Assembly (NCBI RefSeq): GCF_900115005.1
Contig: NZ_FOUY01000022.1
Coordinates: forward strand, 62,001 to 126,000
Reading direction: 5' to 3'
Length of the DNA: 64,000 bases
From: Pseudonocardia ammonioxydans
GTDB taxonomy: Bacteria; Actinomycetota; Actinomycetes; Mycobacteriales; Pseudonocardiaceae
Part shown: positions 47,635 through 56,735 of the stretch, in pieces
How positions within the stretch are numbered: position 1 is the first letter of the stretch
How the letters are laid out: each line of letters begins with the position of its first letter
Made by a program: the position numbers and the translations under genes
Notes under the pieces: model-generated
The model's database searches: none
What the model was told of the DNA's origin: nothing
The model's input: the letters and a program-made list of their open reading frames with translations, nothing else

Positions 47635-48312
47635 TCAGTTGGCGCTGGGCTGGTCGCCGAACGTGCCGTGCGGGGCGGGCACCGCCCGCAACCGCTCCAG
47701 CAACCCGGTCTCGCGGGCCAGCAGCCGGCGCACGTCGCGCAGCCGCTGCACCGGGTCGGTCTGTTCCAGCAGCCGCTGGCGGTCGGGCAGCGGGAGCAGG
47801 CAGTCCCCGGCGAGCAGGTGGGGCAGCTCCGCGAGCGGGGTGTCCGCCTCGGGTTCGGACCAGTCCCCGGTGCGCCAGGCGGTGCGGCAGTAGACCCGGT
47901 GCGCCTCACGGGCGGCCTGCTCCAGCATCGTGACCAGGCGCGGGTCCTCCCCGCCGAGGGCGTCGGGGAGGAACTCCACGGTCCCGGTCAGGTACTGCCG
48001 TGCGGTGCTGTCGAGGTCGAGCACGCGGAACCGCCGCGCGCCACGGGTGACGATGTCGTAGCGGCCGTCCGGCAGCCGGCGGGCGTCGAGCAGGACGGCG
48101 GTGCAGCCGACGAGGTGCATGCCGTCGGAGCCGGAGCGGTCCGGCGAGTGCCCCTCGCGTACCGCGACGACGCCGAACTCCTTGTCCGGGACCTCGTCGG
48201 TGAGCAGGTCGACGGTGAGCTGCCGGTAGCGCGGCTCGAAGATGTGCAGGGGGAGCGCCGCGCCCGGCATCAGCACCGTCCCCAGCGGGAACAGCGGAAG
48301 GATCGCGGACAC
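47635..48312 (-). CDS. LON substrate-binding domain protein
   Basis: 225-residue stand-alone LON N-terminal domain. It opens with ILPLFPLGTVLMPGAALPLH and IFEPRYRQL, contains FGVVAVREG, and GARRFRVLDLD follows, the order seen in LON-domain proteins that lack the protease part. The role is unknown; such proteins may bind substrates or E3-like partners. GTG 48312 follows GAGG; GTG 48342 is an in-frame alternative. It converges with the ABC-F gene, only 6 nt apart. Confidence 0.87.
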   Translation of the reverse strand: MSAILPLFPLGTVLMPGAALPLHIFEPRYRQLTVDLLTDEVPDKEFGVVAVREGHSPDRSGSDGMHLVGCTAVLLDARRLPDGRYDIVTRGARRFRVLDLDSTARQYLTGTVEFLPDALGGEDPRLVTMLEQAAREAHRVYCRTAWRTGDWSEPEADTPLAELPHLLAGDCLLPLPDRQRLLEQTDPVQRLRDVRRLLARETGLLERLRAVPAPHGTFGDQPSAN

Positions 48313-48316
48313 GGCC

Positions 48317-49042
48317 TCACGGTAGTACGCCGGTGCCGGCACCGCCCGGGCGCGACCGGCCGGCCCGGGCGGGTGGGCGGAGTACCGCGAACGCGTCCGT
48401 CACGCGCAGGGCGCGGTCGGCGAACCGGAACAGCGCGGCGGGGCGTCCGCCCGCCCGGCCCGGTGGCGCGGTCTCCCCGGTCGTCACGAGCAGGTCGCGC
48501 CGGGTGAGCACGCGCTGCAGGTTGGTCGCCGACACCTCGTGCCCGAGCGCGGCGACGTAGTGCTCGCGCAGCGCCGAGATCGTGAACTCCGCCGGGGCGA
48601 GGGCGAACCCGAGGTTGGTGTAGGAGAGCTTGGCGCGCAGGCGGTCCCGCGCGGAGGCGACGATGCCGGCGTGGTCGAACGCGGTCGGTGGGAGCGCGTC
48701 GACCGGGTGCCACGCGGTGTCGGCGGGCAGCTCCGGGTCGGCGTCGGACGGGACCAGCCCGACGAACGCCGTTGCGATCGTCCGGGCGCCGGGGGTGCGG
48801 TCCGGGGCGGAGAAGACCGAGAGCTGCTCGACGTGGGCGACCTCGCGGACATCGACCTTCTCGGCCAGCTGGCGCCGCACCGAGGTCTCGACGTCCTCGT
48901 CGCTCGCCAGCCGCCCGCCGGGCAGGGCCCACCGGCCGGCATCGGGATCGAGCGCGCGTTCCCAGAGCAGCACCCGCAGCCGCCCGTCGCGGATGCCGAG
49001 CACGGCGGCGAGCACCTCGTGCAGGACCGGCGGGGACGTCAC
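48317..49042 (-). CDS. nrtR: NrtR-type NAD biosynthesis regulator (degenerate Nudix plus winged helix)
   Basis: 241-residue protein. The N-terminal Nudix fold carries GGRLASDEDVETSVRRQLAE where a Nudix box should be, but the REUXEEXGU core is altered, so hydrolysis is unlikely. A C-terminal winged-helix domain (FTISALREHYVAALGHEVSA, NLQRVLTRRDLL) follows. This is the NrtR layout, an ADP-ribose-sensing repressor of NAD genes. It is divergent from nadA-nadB-nadC with an operator-like palindrome between, which strengthens the call. I start at GTG 49042. Confidence 0.88.
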   Translation of the reverse strand: MTSPPVLHEVLAAVLGIRDGRLRVLLWERALDPDAGRWALPGGRLASDEDVETSVRRQLAEKVDVREVAHVEQLSVFSAPDRTPGARTIATAFVGLVPSDADPELPADTAWHPVDALPPTAFDHAGIVASARDRLRAKLSYTNLGFALAPAEFTISALREHYVAALGHEVSATNLQRVLTRRDLLVTTGETAPPGRAGGRPAALFRFADRALRVTDAFAVLRPPARAGRSRPGGAGTGVLP

Positions 49043-49149
49043 GGCGGCCAGCCTAGGAGCACCCCCGCACCGCACCGGCGGGTGACGCGGGGGTGTCCTT
49101 CAGGTGAGGTCCCGGTCACCACGCAGGTGCCGCCGGCCACGGCCCGGTG

Positions 49150-49185
49150 CTACGATCCCGCCAGTTTCCGCTCACTAGGCGAAAA
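49150..49185 (+). promoter_or_regulatory. nadABC promoter with candidate NrtR operator
   Basis: TACGAT (49150-49155) is a good -10. Directly downstream GTTTCCGC (49163-49170) and GCGAAAAC (49178-49185) form an inverted repeat with 7 of 8 bases symmetrical and a 7-nt centre. The palindrome would cover the transcription start, fitting repression by the divergent NrtR-type protein. The exact NrtR consensus for this genus is not known to me. Confidence 0.65.
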
Positions 49186-49209
49186 CCTGACACGGCCCGG
49201 GAGGGCGAG

Positions 49210-50220
49210 ATGGTCCCGACGCTCACGGCAGCCGACCGCACCGCGGCGGAGACGACGGCCGGCCCCGGGTGGGCCGCCGAGGTCCGTGCACTGGCGCGCG
49301 AGCGCGACGCGGTCCTGCTGGCGCACAACTACCAGCTGCCCGAGATCCAGGACGTCGCCGACCACGTCGGGGACTCGCTCGCGCTGTCCCGGATCGCGGC
49401 CGAGGCCGATGCGTCGACGATCGTGTTCTGCGGCGTGCACTTCATGGCCGAGACCGCCAAGATCCTCAGCCCGGACAAGACCGTGCTGATCCCGGATGCG
49501 CGGGCCGGCTGCTCGCTCGCCGACTCCATCACCGCCGAGCAGCTGCGGGAGTGGAAGGCCGAGCACCCCGGTGCGGCCGTCGTCTCCTACGTCAACACCA
49601 CGGCCGCGGTGAAGGCCGAGACCGACGTCTGCTGCACCTCGTCCAACGCGGTCGAGGTCGTGGCCTCGATCCCGCGTGAGCGCGAGGTGCTGTTCCTGCC
49701 CGACCAGTTCCTCGGCGCGCACGTCCGCCGGGTCCTGGACCGGTCGGACATGCACGTCTGGGCGGGGGAGTGCCACGTGCACGCCGGGATCAACGGCCGC
49801 CAGCTGACCGAGCAGTCACAGGCCCACCCGGAGGCCGACCTGTTCGTGCACCCGGAGTGCGGCTGTGCGACGTCCGCGCTGTACCTGGCCGGGACCGGGG
49901 CGGTGCCCGAGGACCAGGTCAAGATCCTCTCCACCGGCGGGATGATCGACGCGGCCCGCGCCACCGGCGCGAAGGAGGTGCTGGTCGCGACGGAGGTCGG
50001 GATGCTGCACCAGCTCCGCCGGGCCGCTCCGGAGATCGAGTTCCGGGCAGTGAACGACCGCGCGTCCTGCACCTACATGAAGATGATCACCCCCGAGGCG
50101 CTGCTGCGGTCGGTGCGCGAGGGGACCGACGAGGTGCACGTGGACCCGGAGCTGGCCGCCCGCGGCCGCGCCGCCGTCCAGCGGATGATCGAGATCGGCA
50201 ACCCGGGGAGCGGCGAGTGA
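49210..50220 (+). CDS. nadA: Quinolinate synthase NadA
   Basis: 336-residue [4Fe-4S] enzyme condensing iminoaspartate with dihydroxyacetone phosphate to quinolinate. Cluster-ligand cysteines are present in AGCSLADS, in HPECGCATSA and in the TDVCCTSSNA region, and the substrate-binding AHNYQLPEIQD opens the domain. Start ATG 49210 follows GGGAGGG. nadB overlaps its stop by 4 nt (GTGA). Confidence 0.97.
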   Translation: MVPTLTAADRTAAETTAGPGWAAEVRALARERDAVLLAHNYQLPEIQDVADHVGDSLALSRIAAEADASTIVFCGVHFMAETAKILSPDKTVLIPDARAGCSLADSITAEQLREWKAEHPGAAVVSYVNTTAAVKAETDVCCTSSNAVEVVASIPREREVLFLPDQFLGAHVRRVLDRSDMHVWAGECHVHAGINGRQLTEQSQAHPEADLFVHPECGCATSALYLAGTGAVPEDQVKILSTGGMIDAARATGAKEVLVATEVGMLHQLRRAAPEIEFRAVNDRASCTYMKMITPEALLRSVREGTDEVHVDPELAARGRAAVQRMIEIGNPGSGE

Positions 50221-51863
50221 CCGGCACCGCGGCGCGCACCCCCTGGGAGGCGGCCGCCGACCTGGTCGTCGTCGGCTCCGGGGTGGCGGGCCTGACCGCC
50301 GCGCTGGACGCGGTCGCGGCCGGGCTGCGGACCGTCGTCGTCACCAAGGACGGCGTCGACGAGGGCTCCACCCGCTGGGCCCAGGGCGGGGTCGCGGTGG
50401 TGCTCGGCGACGTCGCCGGGGACAGCCTGGACGCCCACGTCGCCGACACCCTGGCCGCCGGTGGCGGGCTGAACGACCCGGCCGCGGTGGAGGCGGTCGT
50501 GCGGGGCGGGCCCGGGGCGCTGCGCCGGCTCCGCGGGCGGGGTGCGGTCTTCGACGGAACCACGGCGGTCGACGGAACCCCGGCGGGCGGCGGGACCTCG
50601 GCAGCCCGTCTCGACCGCACCCGGGAGGGCGGCCACTCCGCGCTGCGGGTCGTGCACGCCGGCGGGGACGCGACCGGCGCCGAGATCGAGCGCGCCCTGG
50701 TCGCCGCGGCCCGCTCGGCCCAGCTGACCGTGCTCGACGGGCACGTCGCGGTGGACGCGCTGCGCGACACCGCAGGCCGGGTCGCCGGGCTGTCCGTGCT
50801 CGACGGCGCGGGCCGGCCCGGGATCCTGCACACCCCCGCCGTCCTGCTCGCCACCGGCGGGTACGGCCTGCTCTATGCCTCGACCACCAACCCGGCCACG
50901 GCCACCGGTGACGGGATCGCGCTCGCGCTGCGGGCCGGGGCGACGGCGTCGGACCTGGAGTTCGTGCAGTTCCACCCGACCGTGCTGCACGCCGGCCCCG
51001 ACCCCGCCGGCGCCGGGCGGCGCCCGCTGGTGACCGAGGCCGTCCGGGGCGAGGGTGCGGTCCTGCGCGACCGGACGGGCGCGGCGTTCATGACCGGCGT
51101 GCACCCGCTCGCCGATCTGGCCCCGCGCGACGTCGTCGCCGCCGCGATCACCCGCCGGATGGCCGAGACCGGCGCCGACCGCGTCCACCTCGACGCGACC
51201 GGCATCGACGGGTTCGCCACCCGGTTCCCGACGGTGTACGCCTCCTGCCGGGCGGCCGGGATCGACCCGCTGACCGAGCCGATCCCGGTGACCCCGGCGG
51301 CGCACTACGCGTGCGGTGGGGTCGTCGCCGACGTCGACGGCCGTACCGGTGTGCCCGGGCTCTACGCCGCCGGGGAGGTTGCCCGGACCGGGCTGCACGG
51401 GGCGAACCGGCTGGCGTCGAACTCCCTGCTCGAAGGCCTGGTCACGGGCGAGCGCGTGGTCCGTGCGGTGCTCGCCGACCGCGGCGGCGCGGCGCGCTCG
51501 GCACCGCTGCGGCCCGCCCCGGCGCTGCCGGTCGCCGACCGCGCGGTGGTGCAGCGGGTGATGACGCGCTATGCCGGCATCGGCCGGGACGCGACCGGCC
51601 TGGCGGGCGCGTCCGACGCGGTCGAGGCCGCGACCGTGACCGCGGTGCCGGTCGACCGCGCCGGGGTGGAGGACGCCGCCCTGACGCTGCTCGCCCAGGC
51701 GGTGCTGGCCGCCGCCGGGACCCGTCGCGAGACCCGCGGCTGTCACGTGCGCACCGACTTCCCGCAGCGCGACGACACCCACCAGCAGGCGTCGCTGCCG
51801 GTGCGGCTCGACGCGGACGGGCGGCCGGTGGTCGTCGCCGACACCCTGGTGGGGGCGGCATGA
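50217..51863 (+). CDS. nadB: L-aspartate oxidase NadB
   Basis: 548-residue flavoprotein oxidising L-aspartate to iminoaspartate for NadA. The FAD-binding dinucleotide fold is at the N-terminus (LVVVGSGVAGLTAALDA). The active-site region contains EFVQFHPTVLH and TEAVRGEGAVLRD, then HYACGGV and LHGANRLASNSLLEGLV, all conserved in the succinate dehydrogenase/aspartate oxidase family. An Asp/Thr/Gly-rich stretch around residues 112-128 is unusual. It is coupled to nadA and nadC by overlapping stop and start codons. Confidence 0.95.
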   Translation: MTGTAARTPWEAAADLVVVGSGVAGLTAALDAVAAGLRTVVVTKDGVDEGSTRWAQGGVAVVLGDVAGDSLDAHVADTLAAGGGLNDPAAVEAVVRGGPGALRRLRGRGAVFDGTTAVDGTPAGGGTSAARLDRTREGGHSALRVVHAGGDATGAEIERALVAAARSAQLTVLDGHVAVDALRDTAGRVAGLSVLDGAGRPGILHTPAVLLATGGYGLLYASTTNPATATGDGIALALRAGATASDLEFVQFHPTVLHAGPDPAGAGRRPLVTEAVRGEGAVLRDRTGAAFMTGVHPLADLAPRDVVAAAITRRMAETGADRVHLDATGIDGFATRFPTVYASCRAAGIDPLTEPIPVTPAAHYACGGVVADVDGRTGVPGLYAAGEVARTGLHGANRLASNSLLEGLVTGERVVRAVLADRGGAARSAPLRPAPALPVADRAVVQRVMTRYAGIGRDATGLAGASDAVEAATVTAVPVDRAGVEDAALTLLAQAVLAAAGTRRETRGCHVRTDFPQRDDTHQQASLPVRLDADGRPVVVADTLVGAA

Positions 51864-52891
51864 ACGGCGGGAACAGCACTGCGGCCGGGGTCGGGGGAGG
51901 GTCCGAGATCGGCGCCCCGGACCCCGAGGACCTGGCCCGCGTGGTCCGGACGGCCCTGGCCGAGGACCTGCGCTACGGCCCGGACGCGACGACCGCCGCG
52001 ACCGTGCCCGCGGATGCGGTGGCGGTCGGGGCGTTCATGCCGCGGACCGGCGGGATCCTCGCCGGGCTGCCGGTGGCACTCGCGGTGCTCGACGAGGTGC
52101 TGGGCGTCGACGAGGTGCTGGGCGACGGAGTGCGGGGCGACGGGGCGCACGGGTACGAGATCCTCTCCGCGGCTGCCGACGGTGACCGGCTCCGCGCCGG
52201 TGAGCCCGCCCTGGTGGTCCGCGCCCCGGTCCGTGGCCTGCTCACCGCGGAGCGGACCGCGCTGAACCTGCTCTGCCACCTGTCCGGGGTCGCGACCGCG
52301 ACCCGGGCCTGGGTCGACGCCGTCGACGGCACCGGGGCGCGCATCCGCGACACCCGCAAGACGCTGCCGGGGCTGCGGCTGCTGGAGAAGTACGCGGTGC
52401 GCTGCGGCGGCGGGACGAACCACCGGCTCGGCCTCGGCGACGCGGTGCTGATCAAGGACAACCACGTCGCGGCGGCCGGGTCGGTGACGGCGGCGCTCGC
52501 CGCCGCCCGGGCCACGGCACCGGAGCTGCCGTGCGAGGTGGAGGTCGACTCGCCGGCCCAGCTGGAGGAGGTGCTCGGCCTGGCGGCCGAGCTGGTGCTG
52601 CTGGACAACTTCACCGTCGAGCAGACCGCCGCGGCCGTCCGGAGCCGGGACGCCGCCGCGGCGGCGACCGGGCACCGGGCGCTGCTGGAGTCCTCCGGCG
52701 GGCTGACGCTGCCGGACGCCCGCGCCTACGCGGCCACGGGGGTCGACTTCCTCGCCGTCGGCGGCCTCACCCACTCGGTGACGGCTCTCGACCTGGGCCT
52801 CGATCTGACTGCTGACCTGACCACTGACCGGACCGCCGACCCGGCCGGTCACGGCTCGGCCAGCAGCTCGGCCTGGACCGGGGCGGGGTAG
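51860..52891 (+). CDS. nadC: Nicotinate-nucleotide pyrophosphorylase (carboxylating) NadC
   Basis: 343-residue quinolinate phosphoribosyltransferase forming nicotinate mononucleotide. Catalytic boxes are RDTRKTLPGLRLLEKYAVR, GGGTNHRLGLGDAVLIKDNH and EVEVDSPAQLEE. At 343 residues it is longer than the usual 280-290: there is a Gly/Asp-rich insertion near residue 80 (DEVLGVDEVLGDGV) and a low-complexity tail. The final 43 nt overlap the end of the convergent winged-helix gene, so the tail is probably unconserved. Confidence 0.95.
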   Translation: MNGGNSTAAGVGGGSEIGAPDPEDLARVVRTALAEDLRYGPDATTAATVPADAVAVGAFMPRTGGILAGLPVALAVLDEVLGVDEVLGDGVRGDGAHGYEILSAAADGDRLRAGEPALVVRAPVRGLLTAERTALNLLCHLSGVATATRAWVDAVDGTGARIRDTRKTLPGLRLLEKYAVRCGGGTNHRLGLGDAVLIKDNHVAAAGSVTAALAAARATAPELPCEVEVDSPAQLEEVLGLAAELVLLDNFTVEQTAAAVRSRDAAAAATGHRALLESSGGLTLPDARAYAATGVDFLAVGGLTHSVTALDLGLDLTADLTTDRTADPAGHGSASSSAWTGAG

Positions 52892-54174
52892 CGGACGCTG
52901 AACCGGGCGTCGCCGAGCACCGCCCGGTGGCGCTCGGCGGCGGCCTCCACGCCCGCTCGCGCCGCCGGGCCGACGTCGGTGAACAGCCGGGTCGCGATCC
53001 CGCCGTCGCGACGCTGCACCCACGTCCCGGCGATCCGGCCGTCGACCCAGATCGCCGGGCCGCCGTTGCCGTTGCGGTCGAACAGCAGCCGGGCGTGCTC
53101 GGGGTCGAGGTACCAGTCGCGGGCCTTCCAGCCCATCGTCGCCGGGTCCAGGCCGGGCAGCAGCGCCACCGACGGCCCGGGGTCGGGCACCGGATCGAGG
53201 TCGTCGGGCAGCAGGAAGCCGGTGCCGGTGCCGTCCAGCGTGACCTCGACGGCGCCGACGTCGGCCAGCGCGGCCCTCGTGGTCGCCACCGTCCACCCCG
53301 CCCACCACTTCAGGTCGTCGCGGGTCGCGGGACCGAACGCCCGCAGGTAGGCCCGGGCCAGCCCGGCCGCGGCCCCGCGGTCCGCACCCCCGTTCCGCGC
53401 CCGGCCGGGTGCCCCGCCGGCACCCGGCCCGCGGGCCTCCGGGCCGCCGGCGCGCGCCTCACCGGACCCCGGTTTGCCGGACCCGGGCTCGCCGGACCCC
53501 GGCTCGCCGGACCCGGGGGCGCCGGAGGCCGGCGGTGGCGCCCCGATCCCGCCGGGCACCCAGTCGTCGGCCGCCGCCCACCGGTACTGGCCGTTGATCC
53601 AGGTGCCGGTCGGGCGGGCCCGCAGCACCCGGCCCTCGAAGCCGAGGACCAGCAGTACCCGGGTGTGCGCGGGCTGGGTGCCGACCTGGATCGTGAGGGT
53701 GAGCCCGGCGAGATCGGGCAGCGCGGCCCCCACCTCGCGCGCGGTCGTCGGGCCCCGCCCGGTCAGGACGTCCAGCACCCGCGCGGACGCCTCGGCGTAC
53801 CACGCCTCCGGATCGGCGATCCCCGTGCCGCCCAGCTGGGACAGCAGGGCACGGCGCTGCACGGCCGCGACACCGGTCGTCGCCGCGTGGTGCGCCAGCG
53901 CCGCGTGCCGGTGCCCGAACACCCACAGCGTGCGGCGCATCGCGTGGTGGCGCAGCAGCGTGCGGTCGGTGTAGAGCGCGGTCTCGACCGCGGTCCGGTC
54001 CGGCTCGGCCATCCGCGCGGTGGCCGAGAGGTACACCGTGACCGGGTCGGTCGAGTGCAGGGCGACCACGTCGTCGGCGATCGTGACGACGTCGTCGGTG
54101 CGGGTGTGCGGGGCGAGCCGGTGCCGGGCCACCAGCCGGGCCCGGCGCTGCTCGTCGCTGACGTGTGGGGTCAC
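52849..54174 (-). CDS. AlkZ-like winged-helix DNA-binding domain protein
   Basis: 441-residue protein of the winged-helix HTH family related to the DNA glycosylase AlkZ (YcaQ, DUF1006). The N-terminal winged helix (ALHSTDPVTVYLSATARM) lacks the Gln-x-Gln catalytic motif of interstrand-crosslink glycosylases. Two further winged helices follow, with YRWAAADDWVPGG and KWWAGWTVATTRAAL, and LFDRNGNGGPAIWVDGRI near the C-terminus. Between them is a disordered insert with four PGSGE/PGSGK repeats. Enzymatic activity is uncertain. GTG 54174; no ribosome-binding site is evident. Confidence 0.78.
   Translation of the reverse strand: MTPHVSDEQRRARLVARHRLAPHTRTDDVVTIADDVVALHSTDPVTVYLSATARMAEPDRTAVETALYTDRTLLRHHAMRRTLWVFGHRHAALAHHAATTGVAAVQRRALLSQLGGTGIADPEAWYAEASARVLDVLTGRGPTTAREVGAALPDLAGLTLTIQVGTQPAHTRVLLVLGFEGRVLRARPTGTWINGQYRWAAADDWVPGGIGAPPPASGAPGSGEPGSGEPGSGKPGSGEARAGGPEARGPGAGGAPGRARNGGADRGAAAGLARAYLRAFGPATRDDLKWWAGWTVATTRAALADVGAVEVTLDGTGTGFLLPDDLDPVPDPGPSVALLPGLDPATMGWKARDWYLDPEHARLLFDRNGNGGPAIWVDGRIAGTWVQRRDGGIATRLFTDVGPAARAGVEAAAERHRAVLGDARFSVRYPAPVQAELLAEP
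53462..53521 (-). repeat. 4 x 15-bp repeat in the AlkZ-like gene
   Basis: Four 15-bp units encode PGSGE-type pentapeptides (PGSGEPGSGEPGSGK) in the linker between winged helices. As elsewhere in the window the unit is a multiple of three, consistent with an in-frame flexible linker. Confidence 0.8.
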
Positions 54175-54249
54175 GGACGCAGACTGGCACGGGGCACCGA
54201 CAGCGAGTCCCGGGCGCCGCCGGGCTGAGTTCCTGTCGGACCTGCGCCG

Positions 54250-54255
54250 TATCCT
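54250..54255 (+). promoter_or_regulatory. -10 element for a leaderless hisD transcript
   Basis: TATCCT ends 6 nt before the hisD ATG. GGAGG is present but only 1 nt from the start codon, too close to act as a normal ribosome-binding site, so leaderless initiation is more likely. Confidence 0.5.
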
Positions 54256-54261
54256 GGAGGC

Positions 54262-55617
54262 ATGCTCCGCCGCCTCGATCTGCGACCCGACGCGTCGAAC
54301 GGGGAACCGTTGCCCCGCCCGGCGACCCTGCGCGGGATGATGCCGCGCGCCGAGCTCGACATCGACGCCGCGACGGACGCCGTGCGCCCCCTGGTCGAGG
54401 ACGTGCGCGAGCGCGGCGCGGCCGCCGCGCTGGACGCCACGGAGCGCTTCGACAAGGTCCGCCCGCAGACGGTGCGGGTCCCGTCCGGCGCGCTCACCGA
54501 GGCCCTGCGCGAGCTCGACCCCGACGTGCGGGCCGCACTGGAGACCTCGATCGAGCGAGCCCGCACGGTGCACGAGGACCAGCGGCGTCCGGACGTGGTG
54601 ACGCAGGTCGTGCCCGGCGGAACGGTCACCGAGCGCTTCGTGCCGGTCCGCCGGGTCGGGCTGTACGCGCCGGGCGGGCTCGCGGTCTACCCGTCGAGCG
54701 TGATCATGAACGTGGTCCCGGCACAGGCGGCGGGCGTCGAGTCGCTGGTCGTGGCCTCACCCCCGCAGGCCGAGTTCGGGGGGCGCCCGCACCCGACGAT
54801 CCTGGCCGCGGCGGCCCTGCTCGGCGTCGACGAGGTGTGGGCGGTCGGCGGGGCGCAGTGCGTCGCGCTGCTGGCCCACGGCGGGACCGACACCGCCCCC
54901 GTCGACGGCACCGCGGAGCTGGAACCGGTCGACATGGTCACCGGGCCGGGCAACGTCTACGTCACGGCGGCCAAGCGGATGCTGCGCGGCACCGTCGGGA
55001 TCGATGCCGAGGCGGGCACCACCGAGATCGCGATCCTGGCCGACGACACCGCCGACGCCGCCCACGTCGCGGCCGACCTCATCTCCCAGGCCGAGCACGA
55101 CCCGAACGCGGCGTCGGTGCTGGTCACGTCCTCGGAGGAGCTCCTCGGGCGGGTCGAGGCGGAGCTGGAGACGCGGGTGGCGGCCACCAAGCACGCCGAG
55201 CGGGTGCGTACCGCGCTGACCGGCCCGCAGTCCGGCGTCATCCTGGTCGGCTCGATCGACGACGGCATCGCCGTGGTCGACGCCTACGCCGCCGAGCACC
55301 TGGAGATCCAGACGGCCGGTGCGGCCGCCGACGCGGCCCGCGTCCGGAACGCGGGCGCGATCTTCGTCGGGGCGTACGCACCGGTGTCGCTGGGCGACTA
55401 CTGCGCCGGGTCGAACCACGTGCTGCCCACCGGTGGCTGCGCCCGGCACTCCGGTGGCCTGTCGACGTCGACGTTCCTGCGGGGCGTGCACGTCGTCGAC
55501 TACACCGCCGACGCACTGCGCGAGGTGGCCGGCCGGGTGGTCACGCTGGCCAACGCCGAGGACCTGCCCGCACACGGCGAGGCCGTCACGGCCCGCTTCG
55601 AGGGGGAGAACCCATGA
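54262..55617 (+). CDS. hisD: Histidinol dehydrogenase HisD
   Basis: 451-residue zinc enzyme catalysing the last two steps of histidine synthesis (histidinol to histidine, two NAD reductions). Conserved blocks include YPSSVIMNVVPAQAAGV, GGAQCVALLAHG, GPGNVYVTAAKR, SQAEHDPNAASVL and DYCAGSNHVLPTGGCAR. The ATG 54262 start matches family N-termini. The stop overlaps hisC by 4 nt (ATGA). Confidence 0.97.
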   Translation: MLRRLDLRPDASNGEPLPRPATLRGMMPRAELDIDAATDAVRPLVEDVRERGAAAALDATERFDKVRPQTVRVPSGALTEALRELDPDVRAALETSIERARTVHEDQRRPDVVTQVVPGGTVTERFVPVRRVGLYAPGGLAVYPSSVIMNVVPAQAAGVESLVVASPPQAEFGGRPHPTILAAAALLGVDEVWAVGGAQCVALLAHGGTDTAPVDGTAELEPVDMVTGPGNVYVTAAKRMLRGTVGIDAEAGTTEIAILADDTADAAHVAADLISQAEHDPNAASVLVTSSEELLGRVEAELETRVAATKHAERVRTALTGPQSGVILVGSIDDGIAVVDAYAAEHLEIQTAGAAADAARVRNAGAIFVGAYAPVSLGDYCAGSNHVLPTGGCARHSGGLSTSTFLRGVHVVDYTADALREVAGRVVTLANAEDLPAHGEAVTARFEGENP

Positions 55618-56735
55618 CCGCCGCCGCCGATGTCCGGCTCGACGACCTGCCGCTGCGCGCGGACCTGCGCGGGAAGAGCCCCTACGGCGCCCCGCAGCTC
55701 GACGTCGAGGTCCGGCTGAACACCAACGAGAACCCGTACCCGCCACCGCCGGAGCTGGTCGCCGACATCGCTGCGGCCTGCGAGGAGGCGGCCCGCGAGC
55801 TGCACCGCTACCCGGACCGCGACGCGGTCGCGCTCCGCGAGGACCTCGCCGCCTACCTGTCCCGGCAGACCGGGGTGGAGCTGGGCGTGGGCAACCTGTG
55901 GGCGGCGAACGGCTCGAACGAGATCCTGCAGCAGCTCCTGCAGACCTTCGGCGGGCCGGGGCGGACCGCGCTCGGGTTCGTGCCCAGCTACTCGATGCAC
56001 CCGATCCTGTCCGCGGGCACGCAGACCGAGTTCGTGCCGGCCCCGCGGCGCGACGACTTCTCGATCGACGTCGAGGCCGCCGTCGCGACCCTGCGCGACC
56101 GGGCCCCGGACATCACGTTCGTGACCAGCCCGAACAACCCCACCGGGCAGTCGATCGCGCCCGAGGACCTGGCCCGGCTGGTCGACGCCGCCCCGGGCAT
56201 GGTGATCGTCGACGAGGCCTACGCCGAGTTCGCCGAGGCCACCGGCCGGCCGAGCGCGACCACGCTGCTGGCGACCCACGGGCACAAGCTCGTGGTCTCG
56301 CGGACCATGAGCAAGGCGTTCGCGTTCGCCGGCGGCCGGCTCGGGTACCTGGCGGCGGCGCCGGCGGTCGTCGACGCGTTGCAGCTGGTCCGCCTGCCGT
56401 ACCACCTGTCGGTGCTGGCCCAGGCGTCCGCGCGGGCCGCGTTGCGGCACGCCGACGCCACGCTCGGCTCGGTCGCGGTGCTCGCCGCCGAGCGGGACCG
56501 GGTGTCGGCCGAGCTGGACGCCGCCGGGTACGACGTGGTGCACAGCGACGCCAACTTCGTGCTCTTCGGCCGGTTCGCCGACGCGGGTCGCGCCTGGAAG
56601 GGTTTCCTGGAGCGCGGCGTTCTCATCCGTGACGTCGGCATCCCCGAGCGGCTGCGCGTCACGATCGGCACGCCGGAGGAGAACGACGCTTTTCTGCAGG
56701 TCGCCACCGACCTCGCCACCAAGGAGTTGTTGTGA
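55614..56735 (+). CDS. hisC: Histidinol-phosphate aminotransferase HisC
   Basis: 373-residue fold-type I PLP aminotransferase converting imidazole-acetol phosphate to L-histidinol phosphate. RLNTNENPYPPP, SPNNPTGQS, DEAYAEF and SRTMSKAFAFAGGRLGY with cofactor lysine K234 are all present. Overlaps hisD upstream and hisB downstream by 4 nt each, giving a translationally coupled trio. Confidence 0.97.
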   Translation: MTAAADVRLDDLPLRADLRGKSPYGAPQLDVEVRLNTNENPYPPPPELVADIAAACEEAARELHRYPDRDAVALREDLAAYLSRQTGVELGVGNLWAANGSNEILQQLLQTFGGPGRTALGFVPSYSMHPILSAGTQTEFVPAPRRDDFSIDVEAAVATLRDRAPDITFVTSPNNPTGQSIAPEDLARLVDAAPGMVIVDEAYAEFAEATGRPSATTLLATHGHKLVVSRTMSKAFAFAGGRLGYLAAAPAVVDALQLVRLPYHLSVLAQASARAALRHADATLGSVAVLAAERDRVSAELDAAGYDVVHSDANFVLFGRFADAGRAWKGFLERGVLIRDVGIPERLRVTIGTPEENDAFLQVATDLATKELL

